Part shown: positions 40,691 through 49,212 of the stretch, one piece after another
Layout: each line of letters begins with the position of its first letter
Position numbering within the stretch: the first letter of the stretch is position 1
From: Geothrix edaphica
GTDB lineage: Bacteria > Acidobacteriota > Holophagae > Holophagales > Holophagaceae
Reading direction: 5' to 3'
NCBI RefSeq assembly: GCF_030268045.1
Contig: NZ_BSDC01000003.1
Span: 434,001-498,000 of the forward strand
DNA length: 64,000 nucleotides
Notes under the pieces: generated by a model
Databases searched by the model: none
Told to the model about the DNA's origin: nothing
What the model saw: the letters and a program-made list of their open reading frames with translations, nothing else
Program-made: the position numbers and the translations under genes

Positions 40691-40719
40691 GCCTCCAGTC
40701 TATCGGTTCGGATGATCTC

Positions 40720-41607
40720 TCAGGCCCGGGCCAAGCGGGGGCGGCGGGTCCCAGGCAGTACGAGGAGGTTGCCCGCCAGGCAGAGGGCCGCGCCCAGGGC
40801 CAGGCCCCAGTGCCACCGGAGGCCCTCCATGGCCGTGGAGAGGGCCAGGGCCACCACGGGGATGGCGACCATGGCGTAGCCCGCCCGACCCGCCCCGATG
40901 CGGCCCACAAGCGTGAGGTAGGCGCCGAAGGCCAGGATCGACCCGAACACGGACAGGAAGGCCAGGGAGCCCAGGTAGTGGAGCGAGGCATCGAAGGTGA
41001 AGGACCGGCCCGCCAGCGCGCAGTAGAGGGCCACGAAGGCCGCGCCGTAGGCCATGCTCACCGCGTTGCCCTGCATGACCGGGATGCCGTGCCGCTGGTT
41101 GCGCTGGGAGACCAGGTTGCTGAGGCTGGCGGCCACGGTGCCGCCCAGCGCCAGGCCAAGCCCCGCCTGGAGGGACCCGGCGCCGTAACCCGTACCCGGC
41201 AGGCACACCAAGCCCACCCCGGCGATGCCGAGCGCGACCCCCGCGAGGGCCTTCCGCGCCACCGGCGTCCCGAAGAAGAGCCGCGCGCCGAGGAGGTTGA
41301 GGATGGCCAGCAGGGAGAAGATCACCGCCATGAGGCCCGAGGGGATCCGCTGCTCCGCGAGGTACACGCAGACGTAGTTGATCCCGAACATCAGGGCGCC
41401 CTGGAGGGCCAGCCAGCCGTGCTCCCGCCGCGTGAAGCGGAGCTTCAGCCCCCGCAGGAGGCACCAGGCCGCCAGCAGGAGGGCGGCGAGGGCGAAGCGG
41501 TAGACCACGGAGACTTCAGGGGCCACCCGCCCGTACTGGAAGGTGATGGCGATCCAGGTGGAGCCCCAGATCAGCACGGACACGAGGTAGAGGGACAGGT
41601 CGTTCAT
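40720..41607 (-). CDS. EamA/DMT-family drug/metabolite transporter
   Basis: This 295-aa protein has ten membrane helices in two EamA repeats, beginning LVSVLIWGSTWIAITFQYG and IVAPEVSVVYRFALAALLLA-like segments. The second repeat ends near VVALALSTAMEGLRWHWG. Such carriers export amino acids, nucleosides or drugs; the substrate is not predictable. Its ATG overlaps the stop of the DoxX gene by four bases, so it belongs to the four-gene operon facing the MocR regulator. Confidence 0.88.
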   Translation of the reverse strand: MNDLSLYLVSVLIWGSTWIAITFQYGRVAPEVSVVYRFALAALLLAAWCLLRGLKLRFTRREHGWLALQGALMFGINYVCVYLAEQRIPSGLMAVIFSLLAILNLLGARLFFGTPVARKALAGVALGIAGVGLVCLPGTGYGAGSLQAGLGLALGGTVAASLSNLVSQRNQRHGIPVMQGNAVSMAYGAAFVALYCALAGRSFTFDASLHYLGSLAFLSVFGSILAFGAYLTLVGRIGAGRAGYAMVAIPVVALALSTAMEGLRWHWGLALGAALCLAGNLLVLPGTRRPRLARA

Positions 41608-42044
41608 GCAGCCTCGGATTCAGGGCGGCGCGCCAGGAGCAGCGCCGCTGCGGACGCGGAGAAGACAGAGTAGTCGAGGGGTTCCTTGGGACCGAAGGAC
41701 ACCGCCATGGCGAGACCGAAGACCGCCAGGAGGGCCGCGCTGGCCAGGGCCACGCCCCGGGCGGCCCGGTCCCGCAGCGGCAGGAGCAGCGCCAGGCCCA
41801 GGCTGGCTTCCGCGACGGTGGCCGCCCAGGCCAGGAAGGGGATGGTGCGGGCCGGCATGAAGCTGTTCACCTGGGCCGTGTACTTCATGAAGTTGGCGAA
41901 GGTGCCGTAGCCCCGGCCCGGCCCCCACCACCCGAACCGGGAGGCGATGCCCGAGAGGAAGGCCAGGCCCAGGGCCCACCGCGCGTAGTGGCGCGCGTAG
42001 CGGGGGGCCCAACGGTCGAAGGCGCGGGAGGCGGGGCTGGTCAT
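41604..42044 (-). CDS. DoxX-like small membrane protein
   Basis: This 146-aa protein has four membrane helices (ALGLAFLSGIASRFGWWG, IPFLAWAATVAEASLGLALL, GVALASAALLAVFGLAMAVS, FSASAAALLLARR). It shows the DoxX-family pattern of Gly-rich helix 1 and the Ala/Glu segment AATVAEASLG in helix 2. DoxX proteins are often linked to thiol or oxidative stress, which suits the AhpD-like gene upstream. The start overlaps the stop of the acetyltransferase gene by one base (TGATG). Confidence 0.8.
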   Translation of the reverse strand: MTSPASRAFDRWAPRYARHYARWALGLAFLSGIASRFGWWGPGRGYGTFANFMKYTAQVNSFMPARTIPFLAWAATVAEASLGLALLLPLRDRAARGVALASAALLAVFGLAMAVSFGPKEPLDYSVFSASAAALLLARRPESEAA

Positions 42045-42505
42045 CAGGCCCTCGCCGCCAGGTCCGCGTGCTCGGCCTGGTAGGTCTCGTAGGAGGTGGG
42101 AGTCCAGCCCGCGCGGTTCATCTTCCAGGCGTTCTCGATCTTCTCCCAGCCCACGTGGGCGTAGTAGTCCCGGGCCAGCGGCGCGGCCTGGAGCACCCAC
42201 TGGATGCCCTCGCCCAGGCCCACCGCCAGGTCCAGCAGCTGGCGTCCCACGCCTGCCTTCTGGAAGGCCGGATGCACGGCGAGGTCGCAGACATAGCCAT
42301 CCCAGACGAAGTCCGTCCAGCCGCGGAGCAGGCCCACGAGTCGGTTCCCGTCGTAGGCGGTGATCACCACGTTGGAGTCCTGGAACATGCGGCGGATGCG
42401 CTCGGGGTCGTGGATGGGCCGGCGCAGGGGCGCGGCGGCGTAGAGGGCGCGGATGGCGTCCACCGGCGGGATCCGGTCCAGGCGGTAGGTCAGGGCGGCG
42501 CTCAT
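42044..42505 (-). CDS. GNAT-family N-acetyltransferase
   Basis: This 153-aa single GNAT domain has the acetyl-CoA loop VHPAFQKAGVGRQLLDLAV (Q/RxxGxG/A pattern). The beta-strand YVCDLAV lies before it and YYAHVGWEKIENAWKMNRAG near the end. The acceptor substrate is unknown. The stop and start overlaps on both sides place it within the AhpD-GNAT-DoxX-DMT operon. Confidence 0.88.
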   Translation of the reverse strand: MSAALTYRLDRIPPVDAIRALYAAAPLRRPIHDPERIRRMFQDSNVVITAYDGNRLVGLLRGWTDFVWDGYVCDLAVHPAFQKAGVGRQLLDLAVGLGEGIQWVLQAAPLARDYYAHVGWEKIENAWKMNRAGWTPTSYETYQAEHADLAARA

Positions 42506-42951
42506 GCGGGCACCCCCGGAAGATCAGGCTGCAGGCCCACGCCCAGGCGGTTCCAGGCGTTGATGAGGGCGATGGCGTAGGTCAGGTCCACCACCTCCTG
42601 CTCGCTGAAGTGCTCCCGGGTGGCCGCGTAGAGCGCGTCGTCGACCCCGTGCCGGCCCAGCTCCGTCAGCGCCTCGGTCCAGGCCAGGGCGGCCCGCTCC
42701 CGGGGCGAGAACCCGGGTGCCTCGCGCCAGGCGGCCAGGAGGTTCAGGCGGCGCTGGGACTCGCCCCCCTCGAGGGCCGCGGTGGCGTGCATGTCCATGC
42801 AGTAGGCGCAGCCGTTCAGCTGGGAGGCCCGCACTTCGAGGAGGTGCAGCAGGCCGTGGTCCAGCCCCGAGGCGCTGACATGCCGGACGACCTGCAGCAG
42901 GCCCTGGAAGCCCTTGGGGGCGAGTTCGGGATGGGGTTTCGAGGTGCGCAT
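42502..42951 (-). CDS. AhpD/carboxymuconolactone decarboxylase-family protein
   Basis: This 149-aa helical protein carries the AhpD redox motif CAYCMDMH (CxxC followed by His), typical of alkylhydroperoxidase-like members. Flanking segments LLHLLEVRASQLNG and FSEQEVVDLTYAIALINAWNR fit the family. The ATG at 42951 is chosen for the conserved spacing to the motif and a GGAG upstream; the frame runs 51 bases further. It is the first gene of a four- or five-gene operon divergent from a MocR regulator. Role: thiol-dependent peroxide or radical detoxification (inferred). Confidence 0.9.
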   Translation of the reverse strand: MRTSKPHPELAPKGFQGLLQVVRHVSASGLDHGLLHLLEVRASQLNGCAYCMDMHATAALEGGESQRRLNLLAAWREAPGFSPRERAALAWTEALTELGRHGVDDALYAATREHFSEQEVVDLTYAIALINAWNRLGVGLQPDLPGVPA

Positions 42952-43000
42952 GGGGACTCCGAGGCCGGGTGGCCATCTCCAGGATCGGGCGGCATGGCAC

Positions 43001-43030
43001 ATTGAAAAGATCCATTTTTGTCATTACAAC
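43001..43030. promoter_or_regulatory. Superimposed divergent promoters, MocR gene and AhpD operon
   Basis: Plus strand: TTGAAA (43002-43007), 17 bases, TACAAC (43025-43030), placing the transcript start at or next to the MocR ATG. Minus strand: TTGTAA (43029-43024), 17 bases, TTCAAT (43006-43001). The -35 box of each promoter overlaps the -10 box of the other, so only one polymerase can bind at a time. Confidence 0.55.
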
Positions 43031-43036
43031 TAGACC

Positions 43037-44476
43037 ATGCGCCCCTGGACCTTCCCCGTCGCCCTCCAGACCGGCCCCTCGCGGGAGCCGGTCTTCCAGC
43101 AGATCGCCCAGGCCATCCGGGCGGACATCCGGCGCGGCCGGCTGCGTCCGGGAGACCCCCTGCCCGGCTCCCGCACCCTCGCCGACACGCTGGGCGTCCA
43201 CCGCAACACCGTGCTGGCCGCCTACCGGGAGCTGGAGGCCGAGGGCTGGACCGTGGCCGAGCAGCGCACCACCCGGATCGCCCGGGACCTGCCCCAGGCC
43301 CCGGCCGGCCCGCGGGCCGACGCGACGGGCCGGCCGGGCTACGACCTGCCGGCGCCGCGCCCGCGGAGGAGCCTCCGGGAGCCGGGCCTCCTGGCCTTCG
43401 GCGGCGGCGTGCCGGACCTGCGCCTCGTGCCCACGGACCTGCTGGCCCGGGCCTACCGCCGCGCCCTCGGCGCCCGGGAGCTGCTCGGCTACGGGGATGC
43501 GCGGGGGGAGCCGCGGCTGCGCGCCGCGCTGGCCCGGCTCCTGTCCGAGATGCGCGGCCTGGCCGTGGACGAGGGTCGCCTGATGATCACGGGCGGCAGC
43601 CAGGGCGCCCTCGACCTGGTGGCCCGGACGCTGATCCGGCCCGGCGACCGGGTGGCGGTGGAGGACCCCGGCTACCCCGCTACATGGGCCACCCTGCAGG
43701 CCGCGGGGGCGGAGCTGGTGCCCGTGCCCGTGGACGAGGCGGGCCTCCGGGTGGAGGCCCTGGCGGCGAGGCTGGCCGACGGCCCGATCCGCGCGGTCTA
43801 CCTGACCCCCCACCACCAGTTCCCCACCACCGTGACCATGGGCGCCGCCCGCCGCATGCGCCTGCTCGACTTGGCCGCGCGCCACCGGATCGCCCTCCTG
43901 GAGGATGACTACGACAACGAGTTCCACTTCGAGGGCCGCCCCGTGCTGCCGCTGGCCTGCGAGGACCCGGACGGCGTGGTGATCTACCTGGGGACCCTGT
44001 CGAAGATCCTCGCCCCGGGGCTCCGCCTGGGCTTCGTGGCGGGCCCCCGCGCCCTGGTGGAGCTCCTGGCCGCCCGCCGGGAGGCCGCCGACGGCCAGGG
44101 GGACCAGGTGCTCCAGCGGGCGGCGGCGGAGCTCCTGGAGGACGGCCTGCTCCAGCGGCATGCGCGGAAGATGCGGCGGATCTACCAGGCCCGGCGCGAG
44201 GCCCTGGCCGGAGCGCTGCACCGGCACCTGGGCGGGGCCGTGACCTTCGACCTTCCGGCCGGGGGCATGTGCCTCTGGCTGCGCGTGGACCCGGCGATCG
44301 ATGCGGAAGCCTGGACGGTGCGGGCGCGACGGGCAGGCGTGAGCCTCATCACGGGCCGCGCCTTCGACTTCCAGGGCCGGCCCCTGCCCAACCTGCGCCT
44401 CGGGTTCTCGGCGCTGGACGAAGGGGAGCTGGAAGAGGCCGTGAGGCGGCTGGCCCGGGCCCTGCCCAGCTCCTAG
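43037..44476 (+). CDS. MocR/PdxR-type regulator (GntR HTH fused to aminotransferase fold)
   Basis: This 479-aa protein has a GntR winged-helix DNA-binding domain at residues 10-80 (FQQIAQAIRADIRRGRLRPG, SRTLADTLGVHRNTVLAAY) and a fold-type-I aminotransferase domain from about 110. The PLP-binding Lys is in LGTLSKILAPGLRLGF. Such proteins sense PLP or an amino-acid-derived effector and usually control the divergent gene, here the AhpD-GNAT-DoxX-DMT operon. There is no ribosome binding site, and the predicted transcript starts at or beside the ATG, so it is probably leaderless. Its TAG stop shares a CTAG with the stop of the convergent M16 gene. Confidence 0.92.
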   Translation: MRPWTFPVALQTGPSREPVFQQIAQAIRADIRRGRLRPGDPLPGSRTLADTLGVHRNTVLAAYRELEAEGWTVAEQRTTRIARDLPQAPAGPRADATGRPGYDLPAPRPRRSLREPGLLAFGGGVPDLRLVPTDLLARAYRRALGARELLGYGDARGEPRLRAALARLLSEMRGLAVDEGRLMITGGSQGALDLVARTLIRPGDRVAVEDPGYPATWATLQAAGAELVPVPVDEAGLRVEALAARLADGPIRAVYLTPHHQFPTTVTMGAARRMRLLDLAARHRIALLEDDYDNEFHFEGRPVLPLACEDPDGVVIYLGTLSKILAPGLRLGFVAGPRALVELLAARREAADGQGDQVLQRAAAELLEDGLLQRHARKMRRIYQARREALAGALHRHLGGAVTFDLPAGGMCLWLRVDPAIDAEAWTVRARRAGVSLITGRAFDFQGRPLPNLRLGFSALDEGELEEAVRRLARALPSS

Positions 44477-45744
44477 GCCACCAGGTCCTGGGGTCGGATG
44501 TCGCAGCCGCGCCGCGTGCCCAGGGCACTGAGGCCGACCTGGGCCGGGTCGAGCAGATCCTGCGCCACGCTCAGCAGGTCCTCCGGCGTCACCCCCTCGA
44601 TCTCGGCCATCTGCTGGTCGAGGCTGCGCAGCTCGCCCTGATGGATCGCCTGGTGGGCCAGGTTGAACATGCGGCTGCTGCTGCTCTCCTGGCTGAACAC
44701 GAGGCTGGTGCGGGCCTGGAGCTTGGCGCGCTCCAGCTCGTCGGCCGCCACGCCCGTCTGGCGGATCCGCGCGCACTCGACCATGGTGCGCTGCACCAGT
44801 TCGCGCAGCTGCGCGGGCGCGCAGCTGGCGCTGATCTGGAGGGCGCCGGTATCGGCATAGGGGCTGAGGTAGCTGCCCACCTGGTAGCAGAGGCCGCGGC
44901 GCTCGCGCAGCTCCATGAAGAGCCGGGAAGCCATGCCCCCGCCCAGCACGTAGCTGAGCAGGTGCGCCGCGGCCCGGTCCGGCGAGCGGTGATCCGGCGC
45001 CGGGAAGCCCATTACGAGGTTGGCCTGCTGGAGGTCCTTCCGGGGCACGTTCAACAGGAAGGGCTGGGTGCGGGCCGGCTTGGGGGGAGCGTGGTCCGTC
45101 CCCTTGGGCAGGCGCTCCAGGATGGGCTTCAGCAGGTCCTGGAAGGAATCCGGTTCGATGGCCCCCGCGGCCACCACCACGAGGTTCGGCGCGCGGTAGG
45201 TGTGGTCGAAGAAGGCGCGCGCCTCGGCGGGCCCGTAGCCCGACACCTGGTCGCGGCGGCCCAGGATGGGATGGGCCAGGGGCGTGCCCTCCCAGAAGCC
45301 GCCGTAGAAGAGCTCGCTCACCCAGTCGTCCGCCTGGTCCTCGCTCTGGGCGATCTCCTCCAGGATGACGCTGCGCTCCCGGGCCAGTTCCTCAGCCTCG
45401 AAACGCGGCGAGGTGACCAGCTCCCCCAGCAGGTGGATCAGTTCGGGCAGCTGGTCCGCCAGCACCTTGCCGTAGAAGCACGCCACTTCCTTGCCCGTGA
45501 AGGCGTCCAGGTGGCCGCCCAGGCGGTCTGTGGCCGCGGCCACTTCATCCGGAGTGGGGTAGGCCTCGGTGCCCTTGAAGACCGTGTGCTCCAGGAAGTG
45601 GGCCAGGCCCTCCTCCGCCGGCCCCTCGTGGCGCGAACCCCGGCGCACCCAGAACCCCACCGAGCAACTCCGCACATGGGAGATGGGTTCGATCAGGATC
45701 TCGGTGCCTTCGGGGGTGAGGGTGTGATGCAGAGCATGCGGCAT
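44473..45744 (-). CDS. M16-family zinc peptidase
   Basis: This 423-aa protein is a mitochondrial-processing-peptidase-like M16B enzyme. The inverted zinc motif HFLEH is at residues 49-53; the distal Glu lies in RSVILEEIAQSEDQ near residues 122-135. The second, inactive half contains GGGMASRLFMELRERRGLCY, the Gly/Arg-rich substrate segment. There is no signal peptide, so it is likely cytoplasmic. It degrades peptides in a closed chamber formed by the two halves or a dimer. The convergent MocR gene ends on the same CTAG. Confidence 0.93.
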   Translation of the reverse strand: MPHALHHTLTPEGTEILIEPISHVRSCSVGFWVRRGSRHEGPAEEGLAHFLEHTVFKGTEAYPTPDEVAAATDRLGGHLDAFTGKEVACFYGKVLADQLPELIHLLGELVTSPRFEAEELARERSVILEEIAQSEDQADDWVSELFYGGFWEGTPLAHPILGRRDQVSGYGPAEARAFFDHTYRAPNLVVVAAGAIEPDSFQDLLKPILERLPKGTDHAPPKPARTQPFLLNVPRKDLQQANLVMGFPAPDHRSPDRAAAHLLSYVLGGGMASRLFMELRERRGLCYQVGSYLSPYADTGALQISASCAPAQLRELVQRTMVECARIRQTGVAADELERAKLQARTSLVFSQESSSSRMFNLAHQAIHQGELRSLDQQMAEIEGVTPEDLLSVAQDLLDPAQVGLSALGTRRGCDIRPQDLVA

Positions 45745-46199
45745 CCTTGCAGTTTACAGGCCGGAACCGTGGACCGCCGAAGGTAGGAGTTGCGCACCCC
45801 TGGGAGAGGAAGCTGAACGGACAGTTCAACCTGGAAAAGTTCATCACGAACCCCTGACGCTGCTGCATCCAGCTCTTTCAAGGCATCTGAAAAAACAGTC
45901 ATTTTGCATTGATTCAATCTTGCTTTGACCAGTGAAGGTCCTACATTGCTCAACAGGCCATTCGAGCCGTTCACATCATCAATGGAGGTCCACCTCTTCA
46001 GGCAAGGGGCGTGAACGTCGGCACAGTCCTGAACCATCCCGACGAGCGGCCTGCTCGCTGGGTTCCCGAGCGTTCTGGAACCGCCACCTGGGGGCTGGAC
46101 TGGAACCGAGTCTCCCGCGCCGACCTTCGCCGCCTCGCCCGGAGAGGCCCGGGCCGTCCATCCGAACGGTGGATCCACCGTCATGATCCGGGAGCGCCC
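45745..46199. other. Long non-coding gap upstream of the YVTN-repeat gene
   Basis: No gene is recognised in these 455 bases. The first 140 bases would hold the promoter of the minus-strand M16 gene. An AT-rich stretch at 45890-45950 contains a weak plus-strand promoter, TTGCTT (45920-45925), 16 bases, TACATT (45942-45947). That would leave a leader of about 245 bases before the next gene. The plus-strand frame is open from 46011 but shows no protein-like segment before the ATG at 46200. No riboswitch or tRNA pattern was seen. Confidence 0.5.
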
Positions 46200-49166
46200 A
46201 TGAACTTCAGCCCGTTTGTTTCAACCGAGCAGCCCACCGCGCACAGCCAGTCAACCCGCGGCACGGATCTCCGCCCTGAACCTGGTTATCCGAGCCTCAA
46301 GGCCCGCGTCCTGCGGCTCCTGGGCTGCACGGCCTGGCTGCTGTGGACCGCCCTCCCCGCCCGGGCGCAGGCCGTGGTAGGCACCATGCCCGCAGGCAAC
46401 GGCGCCGGCGCCGTGGCGGTGAACCCTGCGACAAACAAGATCTACGTGGTGAACAGCGCCAGCGACACCCTGACCGTCCTCGACGGCGCGAGAGGCGCCG
46501 GGGTCACGGTGGCCGTGGGCCACCAGCCCATGGCCCTTGCCATCAACCCGGTGACGAACCGGATCTATGTGGCGAATGCCCTCGATGGCACCGTGACCGT
46601 CATCGATGGTGCCACGAACGCCACCACCACGGTGCCCGTGGGCGTGTCCCCTGCGGCCGTCGCCGTGAATCCCGTGACCAACAAGATCTATGTGACCAAT
46701 TACGGCCCCGAGCCCCCCTATCGATCTCCAGATCCCCGGCCTGCCTACACCGTGACGGTCATCGACGGGGCCTCGAACGCCACCGCGACGGTGATCGTGG
46801 AGAACCGGCCCAGGGCCGTGGCCCTGAACCCGGTCACGAACAAGATCTACGTGGCCAACTTCGGGGACCTCGATCCAAGTGGGGGCCGCATTCCCGGACA
46901 CACCGTCAGCGTGATCGACGGGATCTCGAACACCGCAAGCACCGTCGAAGTGGGCCTCCATCCCACGGGGATCGCCGTGAACCCGGTGACCAACAAGATC
47001 TACGTCTCGAATTACGATGATCAGACCGAAACGGTGATCGACGGGGCCACCCAGGCCACGGTCACCCTGGCATTGGACCAGCGCCCCCAGCGGGTGGCCG
47101 TCAACCCCGTGACGAACAAGGTCTACATCGCGGGCGTCACCGCCATGATGGTGATCGACGGCACGACCCTGGCCCTTGCCGCGATTCCCGTGGATTCAAA
47201 CCCCTCGGACATCGCTGTGAACCCCTTGACGGACAAGGTCTACGTCACCCACGGGACCAGCGACACGCTGACGGTGATCGATGGGTCCACCCAAACGGTG
47301 GCGACCTTGACCGTGGGCGGCGGCGCCGGCATCGCGACGAACCCCATCACGAATCGGATCTATGTGACCCATGGCGGCTCGAGTGGCGGCTCAGGCGGCA
47401 CCGTGTCGGTCATCGACGGCGCCGTGAACCTCAAGCAGGTCCTGGACATGGGCTCCTGGGTCAGTGCTCCGGTCCTCAATGCCGTGGCGAACAGGCTGTA
47501 CGTGAGCGAACCCGGCCGGGTGAAGGTCATCGATCTCCGCGCCAACACCACCTCGACCGTGAGCCTAGGGGGCTTCCCCGGCAACCCCGGAGCGCCCCTG
47601 GTGAACCCCGTCACGAACAAGATCTATGTGGCCCATGGCGCCATGAATGGGGAATCAGGCGGCACCGTGGCGGTGATCGACGGCGCCACCCATGCCACGG
47701 TCACCGTGCCCGTGAGCGGCCACCCGGGCGCCCTGGTCCTGAACCCTGTGACGAACAAGATTTACATTCCCAACGTAGGCTCCGACGACAACACCATCAC
47801 GGTGCTGGACGGAGCCACCCTTGCCACCTCGTCGATCCTGGTGAGCCCCGGTCCACTGGCGGTCAATCCTGCGACGAACCGGATCTACGTGGGCAACTCT
47901 CCCCCTCCAGCCCTGACCATCCTCGACGGCGAGAGCCTGGCCGCCACCACCCTGCCCTTGACGGGGAGTTCCCCCTACGAGTCGACCCCACCCTTTGCCA
48001 TCGCCGTGAGTCCTGCTCTCAACAAGGTCTTTGTGACGGATGGAAGGGGTCGGACCCTGTTCGTGCTCGATGGCGCGACGAATGCCCTGACGCCGATCGT
48101 GGCGGATGGCAACGTGGAGAGCCTCGCCGTGAACCCTGGAACGGACCGGGTCTATGCCACGGACTTCTTCGGAAGCGACCTCCTGGTCTTCGACGCAGCG
48201 ACCCACGCTCAAGTAGCACGGGTCCCCGTGGGCCTGTACCCCCAGACGATCGCCGTCAACTCCGTGACCAACCGCATCTACACCTTCGTGGAGCGCCAAT
48301 CTAATAACCCGATGGTGGTTCTCGACGGCATGACGAACGGTACGCAGACGATTGACGTCGGCTGGTATCCCTACGCCTTGACCCTGAATCCCTTGACCAA
48401 CCAGGTCTACATGGTGGATTACTTCGGGCCCCTGTGGTCCCTCGACGTGGATGGCGCCCGGCCCACCCCCGTGGCCATCGCCGCTTCAGGCGTGGTGGAC
48501 CGCTGGACCGTAGCCAACGACAACCTCTACGCGACCACGAACCCAAGCCCCTCCTTCAAGGCCACTGTGACCAGCGCCTTCTCGACCTCGGCGGCCTACG
48601 GGAGCGCGAACGGCCTCAGCGACCCGGCGCCCACCGCCCTCTACCATTGGGTGGATGACGGCGGCACAGGCTGGGAGCAGGCCACACGCACCAGCGCGGC
48701 GGGCGCCAACCCTGCCGAGTTCAGCCTCACCTTGCCACCGACCGGCCTCGGCGTTCACACCCTGTACCTGGTCGCGGCATACGGCGACGAAGGTGGAGCC
48801 GTCAGCGGCCATTCGCCCAGCCTCAGCCACCTGCAGGCCCTGCCCTTTTTCATCACCCAGCCCACGCCGCCGGGCACGCGCGTCTCCTTGGATCCAGACA
48901 GGAACGGACCCTACACCGTGGGCCAAGAGGTCACCTTCACCGCGGTCGGCCATGGGGCCTCCGGCTACCAGTACCGCTTCTACCTCCACCACGGCCACGA
49001 CCGGACCCTGGTCCAGGACTACAGCGCCGTGGCCACCTGGTCCATCCCCGCGAATCTCGAGCCCGGCGACTACCGGCTGGAAGTCTGGGTCCGCACCCCC
49101 AACAGCACCCAGGACAAGGACGCCACCGCCAACCGCGCCTTCCTCCTCCGGACCGGAAAGAGCTAG
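46200..49166 (+). CDS. Exported YVTN/YncE-like beta-propeller repeat protein
   Basis: This 988-aa protein has an N-terminal signal with a long polar region before the hydrophobic core (LLGCTAWLLWTALPARAQA, about residues 40-58). Sixteen repeats of about 35-60 residues follow, each with a core like AVNPVTNKIYVTN and a turn like TVIDGATNATVTVPVG. They would form two propellers or one long array. The C-terminal 150 residues have Ig-like character (RVSLDPDRNGPYTVGQEVTF, GDYRLEVWVRTP). No catalytic motif is seen. The ATG follows CGGGAG. Related YVTN proteins are surface or periplasmic binding proteins; the ligand here is unknown. Confidence 0.88.
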   Translation: MNFSPFVSTEQPTAHSQSTRGTDLRPEPGYPSLKARVLRLLGCTAWLLWTALPARAQAVVGTMPAGNGAGAVAVNPATNKIYVVNSASDTLTVLDGARGAGVTVAVGHQPMALAINPVTNRIYVANALDGTVTVIDGATNATTTVPVGVSPAAVAVNPVTNKIYVTNYGPEPPYRSPDPRPAYTVTVIDGASNATATVIVENRPRAVALNPVTNKIYVANFGDLDPSGGRIPGHTVSVIDGISNTASTVEVGLHPTGIAVNPVTNKIYVSNYDDQTETVIDGATQATVTLALDQRPQRVAVNPVTNKVYIAGVTAMMVIDGTTLALAAIPVDSNPSDIAVNPLTDKVYVTHGTSDTLTVIDGSTQTVATLTVGGGAGIATNPITNRIYVTHGGSSGGSGGTVSVIDGAVNLKQVLDMGSWVSAPVLNAVANRLYVSEPGRVKVIDLRANTTSTVSLGGFPGNPGAPLVNPVTNKIYVAHGAMNGESGGTVAVIDGATHATVTVPVSGHPGALVLNPVTNKIYIPNVGSDDNTITVLDGATLATSSILVSPGPLAVNPATNRIYVGNSPPPALTILDGESLAATTLPLTGSSPYESTPPFAIAVSPALNKVFVTDGRGRTLFVLDGATNALTPIVADGNVESLAVNPGTDRVYATDFFGSDLLVFDAATHAQVARVPVGLYPQTIAVNSVTNRIYTFVERQSNNPMVVLDGMTNGTQTIDVGWYPYALTLNPLTNQVYMVDYFGPLWSLDVDGARPTPVAIAASGVVDRWTVANDNLYATTNPSPSFKATVTSAFSTSAAYGSANGLSDPAPTALYHWVDDGGTGWEQATRTSAAGANPAEFSLTLPPTGLGVHTLYLVAAYGDEGGAVSGHSPSLSHLQALPFFITQPTPPGTRVSLDPDRNGPYTVGQEVTFTAVGHGASGYQYRFYLHHGHDRTLVQDYSAVATWSIPANLEPGDYRLEVWVRTPNSTQDKDATANRAFLLRTGKS
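46409..48419 (+). repeat. Tandem coding repeats (YVTN-type, sixteen units)
   Basis: Within the previous gene, DNA close to AACCCGGTGACGAACAAG followed by ATCTAYGTG recurs at intervals of roughly 100-170 bases. Units 3-5 and 10-11 are the most alike; units 9, 13, 15 and 16 are most diverged. Such near-identical DNA could change copy number by recombination. Confidence 0.75.
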
Positions 49167-49212
49167 GGCCCCACCCGACCTCTCCTTTTGCCGTTAGAAG
49201 CCGATCGAGTCC

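Noticed and set aside
46011-46199. Upstream start (GTG at 46011) for the YVTN-repeat protein
   Set aside because: The extra 63 residues have no signal, domain or ribosome binding site, while the ATG at 46200 has CGGGAG before it and leads into a signal peptide.
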